Assembly (NCBI RefSeq): GCF_000632495.1
Contig: NZ_JFZT01000048.1
Location: forward strand, 1 to 64,000
Direction: 5' to 3'
Source: Candidatus Acidianus copahuensis
GTDB lineage: Archaea; Thermoproteota; Thermoprotei_A; Sulfolobales; Sulfolobaceae
Length of the DNA stretch: 64,000 nt
The translations under genes and the position numbers were made by a program. The first letter of the stretch is position 1; every line of letters begins with the position of its first letter. This document shows positions 54,594-64,000 of this stretch, in pieces. A model generated the notes under the pieces. It was not told the origin of the DNA, made no database searches, and was given only the letters and a program-made list of their open reading frames with translations.

Positions 54594-56366
54594 TCCATAT
54601 AGAGGGTCATCCTTTCTTTTTATTTTTATTATTTCTTGAATTACTTCTTTCATATCATCTGTTATACTAGACTTGTAGTTATTTACAAGAATCTCTAAAT
54701 CCTCTTTTGATACATCTGTATATAATATCTCGCCCTCAGATACTTGTCTTCCAATCATCGCATTACTTTTTATTGACATTGCGACTTCCATACCTACCGT
54801 GGCTTTGTCAAGACTCTTCTTATTATCTTGGATTTGAAGTATGTCCCCAAGTCTAACATTTTCAGAGGTAATTACAGGATATTTCGGTTTTACGATACCT
54901 CCTAAAATTTTAACCCCAACTATAATAGGATTACTTCTTCTAAAAACATAGCCTGGAAGAATCTCAAATTTGCCTGGTAAAATAAGGCTGTCAAGCGTTC
55001 TTCTCTTTTTTCTGTCTAATACATCAGTAATGTATTTCTCTACGTCATCAATTAGTTGATATATTATATCTCCATATATTACTTTTACTTTAGACGTATC
55101 GAGGTTCGGAAGAGTCTTTACTCTAAAGGCAGCTATAATGCCATATTCCTCATGCTCTTTGGCTGAGAGTTCAGCTTCTATTACATCTCTCTTAGAAATC
55201 GGACCTATATCAGCTACTCTTACAGGAATCTTCATTTTTTCCAATGCATTAACTATTGACTCTAAAGTGCCTAAACTATCAGCTTTAACAACTATTCCAA
55301 GAACATCTTTTGAGAACCTTATTTTAGAAATTTCATCTTCGATTATTTTCCTAATTTCTTGGATCTTATTACTCTCTGGAGTAGCATATACCGGTGAGCC
55401 AGCTAGTGCTTCCTCTAGATTAGGTGCGGCTATTTTAACTCCTGCGGCTGCTGATACTTCATCTATTGACTTATAGCCTGTTTTTGCCATTCTCATATCT
55501 TGAAGGGGGGATGGAAGAAGAATACTTCTAACTTTAGTTGAAATTATTCCGTTTATTCCACCTAAGATTATTGTATCATCTTTTCTTAAGATTCCATCAT
55601 AGATTATTGTATCAATTGTGTGTCCTAATCCTGGTTCTTCCTTTACTTCAAGAATTACGCCTTTAGCAGGTCCCTCAACGAACTTTAGTTTTCCTTGCAT
55701 ATATCTTTGGGTTAAACCTGCTAGAATAGCTAGAAGTTCTGGTATACCTTCTCCTGTTTTACCTGATACAGGTATTATAGATATCATCTTTGTGAAGTCA
55801 GAAACTCTATCATATCTTTCAGCGTTAAAGTTCAAAGTAGCCAATTGTAGAACTAGATTATATAGAAGTTCATCAAGTTTCTTCTGTACTGCAGAACTTT
55901 GTTTTTTTAATGATGTAATAAATGGAGCATTTTCTAATGGCTTCCAACCAGGTATTTTATCTATTTTGTTAGCAGCAACTAAAAAAGGTACTTTTTTCTC
56001 TTTCAGAATATCTATAGATTCTTCGGTCTGTTTCTGGAACCCTTCCGTTATATCTACTACTAAAATAGCTATATCAGCAACACTACCTCCCCTTCTTCTA
56101 AGGTTAGAGAATAACTCATGACCTGGAGTGTCTATAAAGAGCAGACCAGGAATTTCAAGCTTTACTGGAATAATATTTTTTAGTGGTTCCGCAATTTTTT
56201 CTATAACAGATCTTGGCACAAAACTAGCTCCTACTTCCTGTGTCATCTCACCAGGTTCTTTCTTCACTAGTGCTGTACCTCTTATCTTGTCTAACAAAGT
56301 AGTTTTTCCATGATCAACGTGACCCAAAACTACAACTATAGGTTGCCTTAACCTCAGCTCTGACAA
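54576..56366 (-). CDS. infB: Translation initiation factor aIF5B
   Basis: 596 residues, a GTPase for ribosomal subunit joining. G1 GHVDHGKTT, G3 DTPGHELF, G4 NKID, then domains II-IV; no intein. I chose TTG 56366 (MSELRLRQPIVVVLG), since GGTGA ends 6 bases upstream; longer frames to 56426 add residues absent from the family. Divergent from maeB. Confidence 0.94.
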   Translation of the reverse strand: MSELRLRQPIVVVLGHVDHGKTTLLDKIRGTALVKKEPGEMTQEVGASFVPRSVIEKIAEPLKNIIPVKLEIPGLLFIDTPGHELFSNLRRRGGSVADIAILVVDITEGFQKQTEESIDILKEKKVPFLVAANKIDKIPGWKPLENAPFITSLKKQSSAVQKKLDELLYNLVLQLATLNFNAERYDRVSDFTKMISIIPVSGKTGEGIPELLAILAGLTQRYMQGKLKFVEGPAKGVILEVKEEPGLGHTIDTIIYDGILRKDDTIILGGINGIISTKVRSILLPSPLQDMRMAKTGYKSIDEVSAAAGVKIAAPNLEEALAGSPVYATPESNKIQEIRKIIEDEISKIRFSKDVLGIVVKADSLGTLESIVNALEKMKIPVRVADIGPISKRDVIEAELSAKEHEEYGIIAAFRVKTLPNLDTSKVKVIYGDIIYQLIDDVEKYITDVLDRKKRRTLDSLILPGKFEILPGYVFRRSNPIIVGVKILGGIVKPKYPVITSENVRLGDILQIQDNKKSLDKATVGMEVAMSIKSNAMIGRQVSEGEILYTDVSKEDLEILVNNYKSSITDDMKEVIQEIIKIKRKDDPLYGLGINL

Positions 56367-56442
56367 ATCGATCACCAAATAAGAACTAATATACATTCGT
56401 TGCAGTGTTATTATTTTTAAGCACAAATTCTCTTCATTTAGT

Positions 56443-57729
56443 GTGAATAGATTGGACTACGATAAACTAGCAGTAGAAGTATCTGCAAAATATAAGGGAA
56501 AAATCCAGGTAATTCCTAAAGTTCCTATAAAATCTTTAGATGATTTTGCCATTCTTTATACTCCAGGTGTAGCTTCGGTATCTAGGGAAATTAGCAAGTC
56601 TAAGGATCTTTCTTTCCAGTATACATATCGATGGAATGCTATAGCTATAGTAACTGACGGCACTAGGGTATTAGGATTAGGAGATATAGGACCAGAGGCA
56701 TCAATGCCAGTTATGGAAGGAAAAGCGCTTCTCTTTAAATTTCTAGGTGGTGTAGACGCGATACCAATACCGTTAGGGATTAAAGATGCAGATAAGATAG
56801 TCGATACTGTAAAATATATTCAACCGGCGTTCGGCGGAATTAACTTAGAAGATATAGAAAGTCCAAAGTGTTTCTACATTCTAGAAAGATTAAGACAAGA
56901 GTTAGAGATTCCAGTTTGGCATGACGATCAGTTAGGTACAGCTGGGGCTACATTAGCAGGACTAATAACGTCTCTTGAATTAACAGGGAAAAATACAAAA
57001 AACGTTAAAGTTGTATTATACGGTGCAGGAGCTGCGAATATTGCTACTGCTAATCTTCTCAATAAATATGGAATACCATATAAGAATATGATAATGATTG
57101 ATTCTAGAGGACCTCTATATATTGGTAGACAAGATGAAGATACTATAAAGAATGAGAATCCGTGGAAGTATCAGATCTTAAAACAAACTAATGGAGACCA
57201 TATAACCGAATTAGAAAAAGCATTCAATGGCTCTGATGTTTTGATTGCAGCCTCTAAGCCTGGACCAAATGTAATAAAACCAGAATGGATAAAAACTATG
57301 AATAAAGATGCCATAGTTTTCGCTTTAGCTAATCCAATTCCAGAAATTTGGCCAGAAGAGGCAAAAAAGGCGGGCGCAAGAGTTGTTGGAACTGGAAGAA
57401 GCGATTTCCCAAACCAAATTAATAACTCCCTAATATTCCCTGCTGTGTTTAGAGGTGCCTTAGATATTAGAGCTAAAACTATAACAGACGATATGGTAAT
57501 AGCTGCGGCTAGAGAACTATCTGCTTTCGTTAGGGAAAAAGGGATATCTGAGAACTATATAATTCCAAATATGACTGAATGGGAGGTTTATCCAAGGGTT
57601 GCAGCATCTGTAGGCTCAAAAGCAATACAACAGGGAGTTTCGAGAATAAACCTGAGTTATGATGAAATTTATCATAACGCAAAATCCATGCTAGATAGTA
57701 CAAGAAAACTCCTTTCAATGTTAAGCTAA
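56443..57729 (+). CDS. maeB: NAD(P)-dependent malic enzyme
   Basis: 428 residues: LYTPGVASVSREI, VTDGTRVLGLGDIGPEASMPVMEGKALLFK broken by catalytic Lys, PVWHDDQLGTAGATL, the Rossmann loop VVLYGAGAANIATA, and LANPIPEIWPEEAK. Decarboxylates malate to pyruvate. No PTA-like C-terminal extension. GTG start about 75 bases from the divergent infB start. Confidence 0.94.
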   Translation: MNRLDYDKLAVEVSAKYKGKIQVIPKVPIKSLDDFAILYTPGVASVSREISKSKDLSFQYTYRWNAIAIVTDGTRVLGLGDIGPEASMPVMEGKALLFKFLGGVDAIPIPLGIKDADKIVDTVKYIQPAFGGINLEDIESPKCFYILERLRQELEIPVWHDDQLGTAGATLAGLITSLELTGKNTKNVKVVLYGAGAANIATANLLNKYGIPYKNMIMIDSRGPLYIGRQDEDTIKNENPWKYQILKQTNGDHITELEKAFNGSDVLIAASKPGPNVIKPEWIKTMNKDAIVFALANPIPEIWPEEAKKAGARVVGTGRSDFPNQINNSLIFPAVFRGALDIRAKTITDDMVIAAARELSAFVREKGISENYIIPNMTEWEVYPRVAASVGSKAIQQGVSRINLSYDEIYHNAKSMLDSTRKLLSMLS

Positions 57730-57778
57730 TCTTTTATATTCGTAAGTAATAAGCCAGTTTATCTACCAGGTGTAGCTT

Positions 57779-58030
57779 ATGCGTTCATCTTCTAAGAAAA
57801 TAGATCCTAGGGTACACTCTCTAGTTCCTAAGCATGAGGTTTTGTCTATTGAGGAGGCATACAGTGTTTTGAAGACGCTAGGAATAGGGCCAGAACAGCT
57901 TCCTTGGATTAAAGCTTCAGATCCAGTAATTAAAGCAATAGGAGGAAAACCGGGAGATATAGTAAGAATAATTAGGAAAAGTCCAGTAATAGGAGAGACA
58001 GTTATTTATAGATATGTTGTGAGTGGGTGA
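57779..58030 (+). CDS. rpoH: RNA polymerase subunit Rpo5 (RpoH)
   Basis: 83 residues, the archaeal Rpb5 C-terminal assembly domain: HSLVPKHEVLSIEEA, LPWIKASDPV and GGKPGDIVRIIRKSPVIGETVIYRYVV is the diagnostic end. GGTG lies a few bases before the ATG. First gene of rpoH-rpoB-rpoA1, five bases before rpoB. Confidence 0.97.
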   Translation: MRSSSKKIDPRVHSLVPKHEVLSIEEAYSVLKTLGIGPEQLPWIKASDPVIKAIGGKPGDIVRIIRKSPVIGETVIYRYVVSG

Positions 58031-58035
58031 ATTGA

Positions 58036-61000
58036 ATGCTCTCAATAGATGATAGATGGTCAATAGTCGAATCGTTCTTTAAATCCAGAGGTTTAGTTAG
58101 GCAGCACTTAGATTCCTTCAATGACTTCCTTAGAAACAAATTACAAGAGATAATAGATGAGCAAGGAGAGATCGCTACTGAAATACCTGGGCTAAAGATT
58201 AAGCTAGGGAAGATTACAGTAGGCAAACCTAGAGTTAGAGAGGCAGATCGTGGAGATAGAGAAATAACTCCAATGGAGGCAAGGCTAAGAAATCTCACAT
58301 ACGCAGCACCAGTTTTTCTTACTATGACACCAATAGAGAACAATATTGAAGGCGAACCAGTAGATGTATACATAGGAGATATACCTATCATGCTTAAATC
58401 TATAGCTGATCCGGCTACAGATTATCCTCCAGAAAAGCTAATAGAAATAGGAGAAGATCCGAGAGATCCAGGAGGCTACTTTATAATTAACGGTAGCGAA
58501 AAAGTTATCGTAACACAAGAAGATTTAGCAAGTAATAGAGTCTTGGTAGATGAGGGAAAGTCTGGATCCAATATAACTCATACAGCAAAAATAATATCTA
58601 GTACATCTGGATATAGAGTTCCAGTTACGATAGAAAGAATGAAAGATTCTACAGTACACATATCTTTTCCTGCAGTTCCAGGTAGAATTCCTTTTGCTAT
58701 TTTAATGAAGGCACTAGGTTTGGAAAGCGATATGGAAATAACATATGCGGTATCCTTTGACCCATCTATTCAGAACGAGTTATTTCCTTCTCTTGAACAA
58801 GCTAGCTCTATCGCTAATCAGGAAGATGCCCTAGACTTTATAGGGAATAGAGTAGCTATAGGTCAGAAAAAGGAAAATAGAGTACAAAAAGCGGAACAAA
58901 TCATAGATAGATACTTTTTACCTCATTTGGGAACTTCTCCCTTGGACAGAAAAAGAAAGGCTTACTATTTAGGATTTGCCATTGCTAAGATAATTGAACT
59001 ACAGATGGGAAGAAGAACTCCCGATGATAAAGATCATTATGCTAACAAAAGATTAAAGCTTGCTGGCGATCTTTTCTCTAGCTTATTTAGGGTGGCATTT
59101 AAGGCTTTCGTTAAGGATTTAGTCTATCAACTTGAAAAGTCGAAGGTAAGAGGACGTAGACTCACTTTAACAGCATTAGTTAGACCAGACATAATTTCAG
59201 AGAGAATAAGGCATGCCATGGCTACTGGAAATTGGGTAGGAGGAAGAACTGGAGTAAGTCAGTTATTGGATAGGACAAATTGGCTCTCAATGTTAAGTCA
59301 TTTAAGAAGGAATATATCATCTCTAGCTAGAGGACAACCCAACTTTGAGGCTAGAGATCTTCATGGAACTCAATGGGGAAGAATGTGTCCCTTTGAGACA
59401 CCAGAGGGTCCAAACAGTGGTCTAGTTAAGAACATCGCTCTTTTGGCTCAGATCTCCGTAGGAGTTAATGAGAAAGTCATTGAGAAAGCTCTATATGAGT
59501 TAGGGGTCTTAGCTTTAGATGATATAATAAGTAAGGGAAAAGAAGGTGAGGATCTTTCAGATTATAACTCATGGAGTAAAGTTATATTAAACGGCAGGTT
59601 GATAGGATATTATCCTAATGGAGACGAACTAGCTGACAAGATAAGGGAAAAGAGAAGATCCGGTGATATCAGCGACGAGGTTAATATAGCTCATATAGCT
59701 ACTGACTCTTTTGATGAAGTTTACGTTAATACTGATAGTGGAAGAGTTAGAAGACCTCTAATTGTCGTAAGAGACGGTAAGTCTAGCCTAACTGAGGATG
59801 ATATAATAAAACTCAAGAGAGGAGAATACACATTTGATCAACTTGTAAAGCAGGGTAAGATAGAATTTTTGGATGCAGAAGAAGAGGAAAACGCCTATAT
59901 CGCTTTAGAGCCATCACAATTAACGATTGAACATACCCATCTAGAGATATGGGCTCCTGCTATGCTTGGGATTACTGCTTCAATTACTCCATATCCCGAG
60001 CATAATCAGTCACCTAGGAACACATATCAATCCGCAATGGCCAAGCAAGCACTTGGCTTATATGCAGCTAACTATCAACTAAGAACAGATAGCAGATCAC
60101 ATCTATTACATTATCCACAAAAACCATTAGTTCAGACAAAAGCTTTGGAAGTCATTGGATATAACAGAAGGCCTGCTGGCAATAATGTGATATTTGCATT
60201 AATGTCTTTTACTGGGTATAATATGGAAGATGCTATAATAATGAATAAATCGTCAGTAGATAGAGGAATGTTTAGATCAACGTTCTTTAGGCTATATTCT
60301 GCTGAGGAAATTAAGTATCCAGGAGGACAAGAAGATACGATACTCTTGCCTGAACCAGGAGTAAGAGGGTATAAAGGCAAGGAATACTATAGATTACTTG
60401 ACGAAAATGGTATTGTTCCACCTGAGGTTGATGTGAAAGGAGGCGATGTACTAATAGGTAAGGTAAGTCCTCCAAGATTTCTGCAGGAATTTAAGGAACT
60501 CTCTCCAGAACAGGCTAAGAGAGATACATCTATAGTTACTAGACATGGAGAAAAAGGTACTGTAGATCTAGTTCTGATAACTGAGACTTCCGAAGGAAAT
60601 AAACTTGTAAAAATAAGGGTGAGAGATTTAAGAATTCCAGAACTAGGAGATAAGTTTGCCACTAGACATGGGCAAAAGGGAGTTATTGGTATGTTAATTC
60701 AGCAAGCCGATATGCCATACACCACAAAGGGTATAGTACCTGATATTATACTTAACCCACATGCATTACCTTCAAGAATGACATTAGGCCAGATAATGGA
60801 AGCATTAGCTGGAAAATATGCAGCAATTACTGGACATGAGGTTGACGCTACTCCCTTTTATGGTATATCAATAGACGAGCTAATAAAAGAGTTTCCAAAA
60901 AATGGTTACCTGCAAGATGGCTCAGAAGTAGTGTATGATGGTAGAACGGCTCAGAAAATAAAGGGTAGGACTCTATTTGGCATAGTGTATTATCAAAAAC

Positions 61001-61407
61001 TTCATCATATGGTAGCTGATAAAATGCATGGTAGGGCAAGAGGTCCAATACAGATATTGACTAGACAACCAACAGAGGGTAGATCAAGAGAAGGTGGGCT
61101 CAGATTTGGAGAAATGGAGAGGGATTGTCTAATAGGGTATGGAGCAGCAATGGTTATAAAAGATAGACTTCTTGATAACTCTGATAAAGCAACAGTATAT
61201 GTTTGTGATCAATGTGGGTACATTGGTTGGTACGATAGAAATAAGAATAGGCTAATCTGTCCAATACATGGTGATAAGGCTAATTTGTACCCTGTTACAA
61301 TTTCATACGCATTTAAACTCTTACTACAGGAGCTTATGAGTATGGTTATAGCTCCTAGGCTTGTACTTGGGGATAAAGTCTCATTAAAAGGTGAAAATAA
61401 TGGATGA
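58036..61407 (+). CDS. rpoB: RNA polymerase subunit Rpo2 (RpoB), undivided
   Basis: 1123 residues corresponding to Rpb2 in one chain, as in Sulfolobales, not split into B' and B''. Landmarks: GYFIINGSEKVIVTQE (fork region), RRNISSLARGQPNFEARDLH, GRMCPFETPEGPNSGLV, NVIFALMSFTGYNMEDAI, RHGQKGVIGMLI, and the C-terminal zinc site CDQCG ... CPIHG. GGTGA precedes the ATG. Stop overlaps rpoA1 start by 8 bases. Confidence 0.98.
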   Translation: MLSIDDRWSIVESFFKSRGLVRQHLDSFNDFLRNKLQEIIDEQGEIATEIPGLKIKLGKITVGKPRVREADRGDREITPMEARLRNLTYAAPVFLTMTPIENNIEGEPVDVYIGDIPIMLKSIADPATDYPPEKLIEIGEDPRDPGGYFIINGSEKVIVTQEDLASNRVLVDEGKSGSNITHTAKIISSTSGYRVPVTIERMKDSTVHISFPAVPGRIPFAILMKALGLESDMEITYAVSFDPSIQNELFPSLEQASSIANQEDALDFIGNRVAIGQKKENRVQKAEQIIDRYFLPHLGTSPLDRKRKAYYLGFAIAKIIELQMGRRTPDDKDHYANKRLKLAGDLFSSLFRVAFKAFVKDLVYQLEKSKVRGRRLTLTALVRPDIISERIRHAMATGNWVGGRTGVSQLLDRTNWLSMLSHLRRNISSLARGQPNFEARDLHGTQWGRMCPFETPEGPNSGLVKNIALLAQISVGVNEKVIEKALYELGVLALDDIISKGKEGEDLSDYNSWSKVILNGRLIGYYPNGDELADKIREKRRSGDISDEVNIAHIATDSFDEVYVNTDSGRVRRPLIVVRDGKSSLTEDDIIKLKRGEYTFDQLVKQGKIEFLDAEEEENAYIALEPSQLTIEHTHLEIWAPAMLGITASITPYPEHNQSPRNTYQSAMAKQALGLYAANYQLRTDSRSHLLHYPQKPLVQTKALEVIGYNRRPAGNNVIFALMSFTGYNMEDAIIMNKSSVDRGMFRSTFFRLYSAEEIKYPGGQEDTILLPEPGVRGYKGKEYYRLLDENGIVPPEVDVKGGDVLIGKVSPPRFLQEFKELSPEQAKRDTSIVTRHGEKGTVDLVLITETSEGNKLVKIRVRDLRIPELGDKFATRHGQKGVIGMLIQQADMPYTTKGIVPDIILNPHALPSRMTLGQIMEALAGKYAAITGHEVDATPFYGISIDELIKEFPKNGYLQDGSEVVYDGRTAQKIKGRTLFGIVYYQKLHHMVADKMHGRARGPIQILTRQPTEGRSREGGLRFGEMERDCLIGYGAAMVIKDRLLDNSDKATVYVCDQCGYIGWYDRNKNRLICPIHGDKANLYPVTISYAFKLLLQELMSMVIAPRLVLGDKVSLKGENNG

Positions 61408-64000
61408 GAAAATAATTAAGGGAGTAAAATTTGGCGTTCTTTCACCAGAAGAAATAAGAAAGATGTCAGTAACTGCGATAATAACATCTGATGTCTACGA
61501 TGAAGATGGAACACCAATAGAAGGCAGTGTTATGGATCCAAGGCTTGGCGTAATAGAACCTGGGCAAAGATGTCCAACTTGTGGAAATGTTATGGGCAGT
61601 TGCCCTGGTCATTTTGGGCATATAGAGTTAGTAAGACCAGTTATTCATATCGGTTTTGTTAAGCAGATATATGATCTTCTTAGAGCTACTTGCAGAAGGT
61701 GTGGAAGACTAAAACTGACAGATGATGAAATAGATAGATACGTAAGGATTTATTCCGCTATTAAAGGAAGATGGCCTTCAGCGGCAAAAAGGCTTATAGA
61801 ATATGTCAAAAAAATGTCAATAAAGGCTCAAGAATGTCCTCATTGTGGCGAGAAGCAATTTAAGATAAAGCTTGAGAAGCCATATAATTTCTACGAGGAA
61901 AGAAAAGAGGGGCTAGTAAGATTAACTCCAACAGATATTAGAGATAGATTAGAGAAAATACCTGATTCTGATGTAGAATTACTAGGTTATGATCCGAAGA
62001 ACAGTAGACCTGAATGGGCAATTTTAACAGCTCTACCAGTTCCTCCGATCACGATTAGACCTTCAATTATGATCGAGAGTGGAATAAGAGCTGAAGACGA
62101 TTTAACTCACAAACTTGTAGATATAGTAAGAATAAATGAGAGATTAAAGGAGAGTATTGATGCTGGAGCACCACAACTAATCGTTGAAGACCTCTGGGAT
62201 TTGTTACAATATCATGTCGCGACATACTTTGATAACGAAATACCAGGTTTACCCACTTCTAAGCATAGATCTGGGAGGCCGCTTAGAACCTTAGCTCAGA
62301 GATTGAAGGGAAAAGAGGGAAGATTTAGAGGAAATCTATCAGGAAAGAGAGTTGACTTTTCTGCAAGAACGGTAATTTCTCCTGATCCTAATATCAGTAT
62401 AGACGAGGTTGGCGTACCAGAGGATGTTGCTAAAGTTTTGACAGTTCCAGAGAGAGTAACCAAGTGGAATATAGAAAGGCTGAGAGAATATGTAATAAAT
62501 GGTCCAGAGAAATGGCCTGGAGCAAATTACGTAATTAAAGCTGATGGAAAGAGAATAGATTTACGTTACGTTAAAGATAGAAAGGAATTTGCATCAACCC
62601 TAACTCCTGGTTTTGTAGTAGAGAGACACTTAATAGATCAAGATGTTGTAATTTTCAATAGGCAACCATCATTACATAGGATATCTATGATGGCTCATAG
62701 AGTAAAGGTTCTTCCTGGAAGGACATTTAGACTTAACCTGTTAGTATGTCCTCCGTACAATGCCGACTTTGATGGAGATGAGATGAACCTTCACATTCCA
62801 CAGACCGAAGAGGCAATAGCAGAGGCAAAACAGCTTATGATAGTTCATAGAAATATGCTTACTCCAAGATATGGAGGCCCGATTATTGGTTCAGCACAGG
62901 ACTATATAAGCGGTGCGTATTTACTCACAGTGAAAACGACTCTGGTAACCGAGCAAGAATTACAGACAATGTTGGGCGTATCTGACATACCAGAGGAATC
63001 TTTAGCTAAGGTCTTAGAAGAACCTGCAATACTAGCTCCTAAAAGATTATACACTGGTAAGCAGGTAGTTAGCCTATTCTTACCATCTGATTTTAACTTC
63101 CATGGTCAAGCAAATATATCAAGTGGAGCTAGAGCATGTAAAGATGAGGACTGCCCTCATGATTCATATATAGTTATAAAGAATGGGAAATTACTTGAGG
63201 GAGTATTCGATAAGAAAGCTCTAGGGAACCAGCAGCCAGAAAGTATCTTACACTGGTTAATAAGGGAATATTCTGAGGACTATGGTTTATGGCTTATGGA
63301 CAATATATTCAAAGCATTTATAAGATATATAGAGATGCATGGGCTAACAATGACGTTGAACGATGTTACAATAAGTTCTGAGGCTTCAGCAAAGATAGCA
63401 GAAAGAGTGGAGCAAGCTAGATCACAAGTTTCAGAACTTATTGAAAGATTCAATAAGGGAGAGTTAGAGCAAATACCTGGAAGAACGTTAGAGGAAAGTT
63501 TGGAGAATTATATTCTAGATACCCTAGATAAACTAAGAAATGATTCAGGTGAGATAGCTACATCTTCATTAGATCCATTTAATAACGTATATGTAATGGC
63601 TAGAACTGGAGCTAGAGGTAGCGTTCTTAACATTACTCAAATGGCTGCTATGTTAGGTCAGCAGTCTGTAAGAGGTGAAAGAATATCCCGTGGTTACTAT
63701 GAGAGAACATTACCGCACTTTAAGCGCGGAGATATAAGTGCAGAAGCCAGAGGATTTATATACTCTTCGTTCAGAAGTGGGCTCAATCCTATAGAGACTT
63801 TCTTCCATGCAGCTGCCGGTAGAGAGGGACTAGTCGATACTGCAGTTAGAACGTCTCAAAGCGGTTATATGCAAAGGCGTCTTATTAATGCGTTATCAGA
63901 TCTCCGTATAGAATATGACGGTACTGTTAGAACTCTTTATGGTGAGGTTATTCAAACCTTTTATGGGGGAGATGGTGTGAATCCAATGTTAAGTGCACAT
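61400..64000 (+). CDS. rpoA1: RNA polymerase subunit Rpo1N (RpoA1), partial at window end
   Basis: 867 codons are open to the window edge with no stop; homologues have about 880 residues, so only the last few are missing. Zinc sites CPTCG ... CPGHFGH and CRRCG ... CPHCG, the catalytic loop NADFDGDEMNLH (about 453-464), and bridge-helix region REGLVDTAVRTSQSGYMQRR are present. GGTG lies 6 bases before ATG 61400. The other half (RpoA2) should follow outside the window. Confidence 0.97.
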   Translation, partial: MDEKIIKGVKFGVLSPEEIRKMSVTAIITSDVYDEDGTPIEGSVMDPRLGVIEPGQRCPTCGNVMGSCPGHFGHIELVRPVIHIGFVKQIYDLLRATCRRCGRLKLTDDEIDRYVRIYSAIKGRWPSAAKRLIEYVKKMSIKAQECPHCGEKQFKIKLEKPYNFYEERKEGLVRLTPTDIRDRLEKIPDSDVELLGYDPKNSRPEWAILTALPVPPITIRPSIMIESGIRAEDDLTHKLVDIVRINERLKESIDAGAPQLIVEDLWDLLQYHVATYFDNEIPGLPTSKHRSGRPLRTLAQRLKGKEGRFRGNLSGKRVDFSARTVISPDPNISIDEVGVPEDVAKVLTVPERVTKWNIERLREYVINGPEKWPGANYVIKADGKRIDLRYVKDRKEFASTLTPGFVVERHLIDQDVVIFNRQPSLHRISMMAHRVKVLPGRTFRLNLLVCPPYNADFDGDEMNLHIPQTEEAIAEAKQLMIVHRNMLTPRYGGPIIGSAQDYISGAYLLTVKTTLVTEQELQTMLGVSDIPEESLAKVLEEPAILAPKRLYTGKQVVSLFLPSDFNFHGQANISSGARACKDEDCPHDSYIVIKNGKLLEGVFDKKALGNQQPESILHWLIREYSEDYGLWLMDNIFKAFIRYIEMHGLTMTLNDVTISSEASAKIAERVEQARSQVSELIERFNKGELEQIPGRTLEESLENYILDTLDKLRNDSGEIATSSLDPFNNVYVMARTGARGSVLNITQMAAMLGQQSVRGERISRGYYERTLPHFKRGDISAEARGFIYSSFRSGLNPIETFFHAAAGREGLVDTAVRTSQSGYMQRRLINALSDLRIEYDGTVRTLYGEVIQTFYGGDGVNPMLSAH

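Overview
The window is a chromosomal segment of a low-GC thermoacidophilic crenarchaeon of the order Sulfolobales. The evidence is an undivided RNA polymerase B subunit, an Rpo8 (RpoG) subunit, the truncated TFB paralogue TFB3, a beta-type thermosome, a Cdc6-1/oriC1 locus with origin recognition boxes, a tetraether lipid synthase, GGTG-type Shine-Dalgarno sites and many TTG/GTG starts. The species cannot be fixed from sequence alone. About 70 protein genes, seven tRNA genes, the RNase P RNA gene and one replication origin are packed tightly, with many 4 bp ATGA/GTGA junctions and short convergent overlaps.

Layout. 1-2020 is gene-poor and holds tRNA-Val and a badly decayed TnpB relic. 2021-5805 has intron-bearing tRNA-Tyr, an Lsm/L37e/aminopropyltransferase cluster, tRNA-Leu, tRNA-Ser and the TFE-C5-methyltransferase pair. 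5828-15144 is an information-processing block: HflX, MBF1, PAN, a PUA protein, a PAC2 protein, the archaeosine transglycosylase, SmAP3, Rpo8, proteasome beta, HisRS, a non-catalytic tRNA-splicing endonuclease subunit and TFB3. After a 0.9 kb stretch of eroded sequence come the thermosome, a membrane HerA-like ATPase, Cgi121, Urm1, S17e, FBP aldolase/phosphatase, a 28-residue acidic peptide gene and ABCE1. 23811-29588 carries tRNA-Arg, RpiA, a SWIM protein, Elf1, GGGP synthase, Sec61 beta, an HTH-CBS regulator, rnpB, Tsr3, TiaS and tRNA-Ala. 29589-31306 is oriC1 plus cdc6-1.

31272-42291 holds DUF99, thioesterase, NadM, SAM hydrolase, CYTH, an NSUN methylase, RadA, HIT, threonine dehydratase, prephenate dehydratase, a fused AhbA/AhbB-like protein and a flavoprotein. 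42288-46967 is a purine cluster (purA, two purP genes, divergent purB) ending at an intron-bearing tRNA-Thr. 46984-57729 has ThiL, the tetraether synthase, an unusual three-gene operon (PRTase-type regulator, metallo-beta-lactamase-fold protein without its metal ligands, small Cys-rich protein), GatB, Cdd, Upp, S28e, L24e, Ndk, aIF5B and malic enzyme. The window ends in the RNA polymerase operon rpoH-rpoB-rpoA1, with rpoA1 cut by the window edge.

Most interesting points: a 28-aa acidic EEDW-repeat peptide gene with its own promoter; the operon with the degenerate MBL-fold protein and an 8-cysteine micro-protein; an RNase P RNA gene whose P1 helix is built from the 3' ends of two converging protein genes; paired palindromes two helical turns apart over the purA promoter; oriC1 with three ORBs; and a split archaeosine transglycosylase whose two halves lie within 3 kb.
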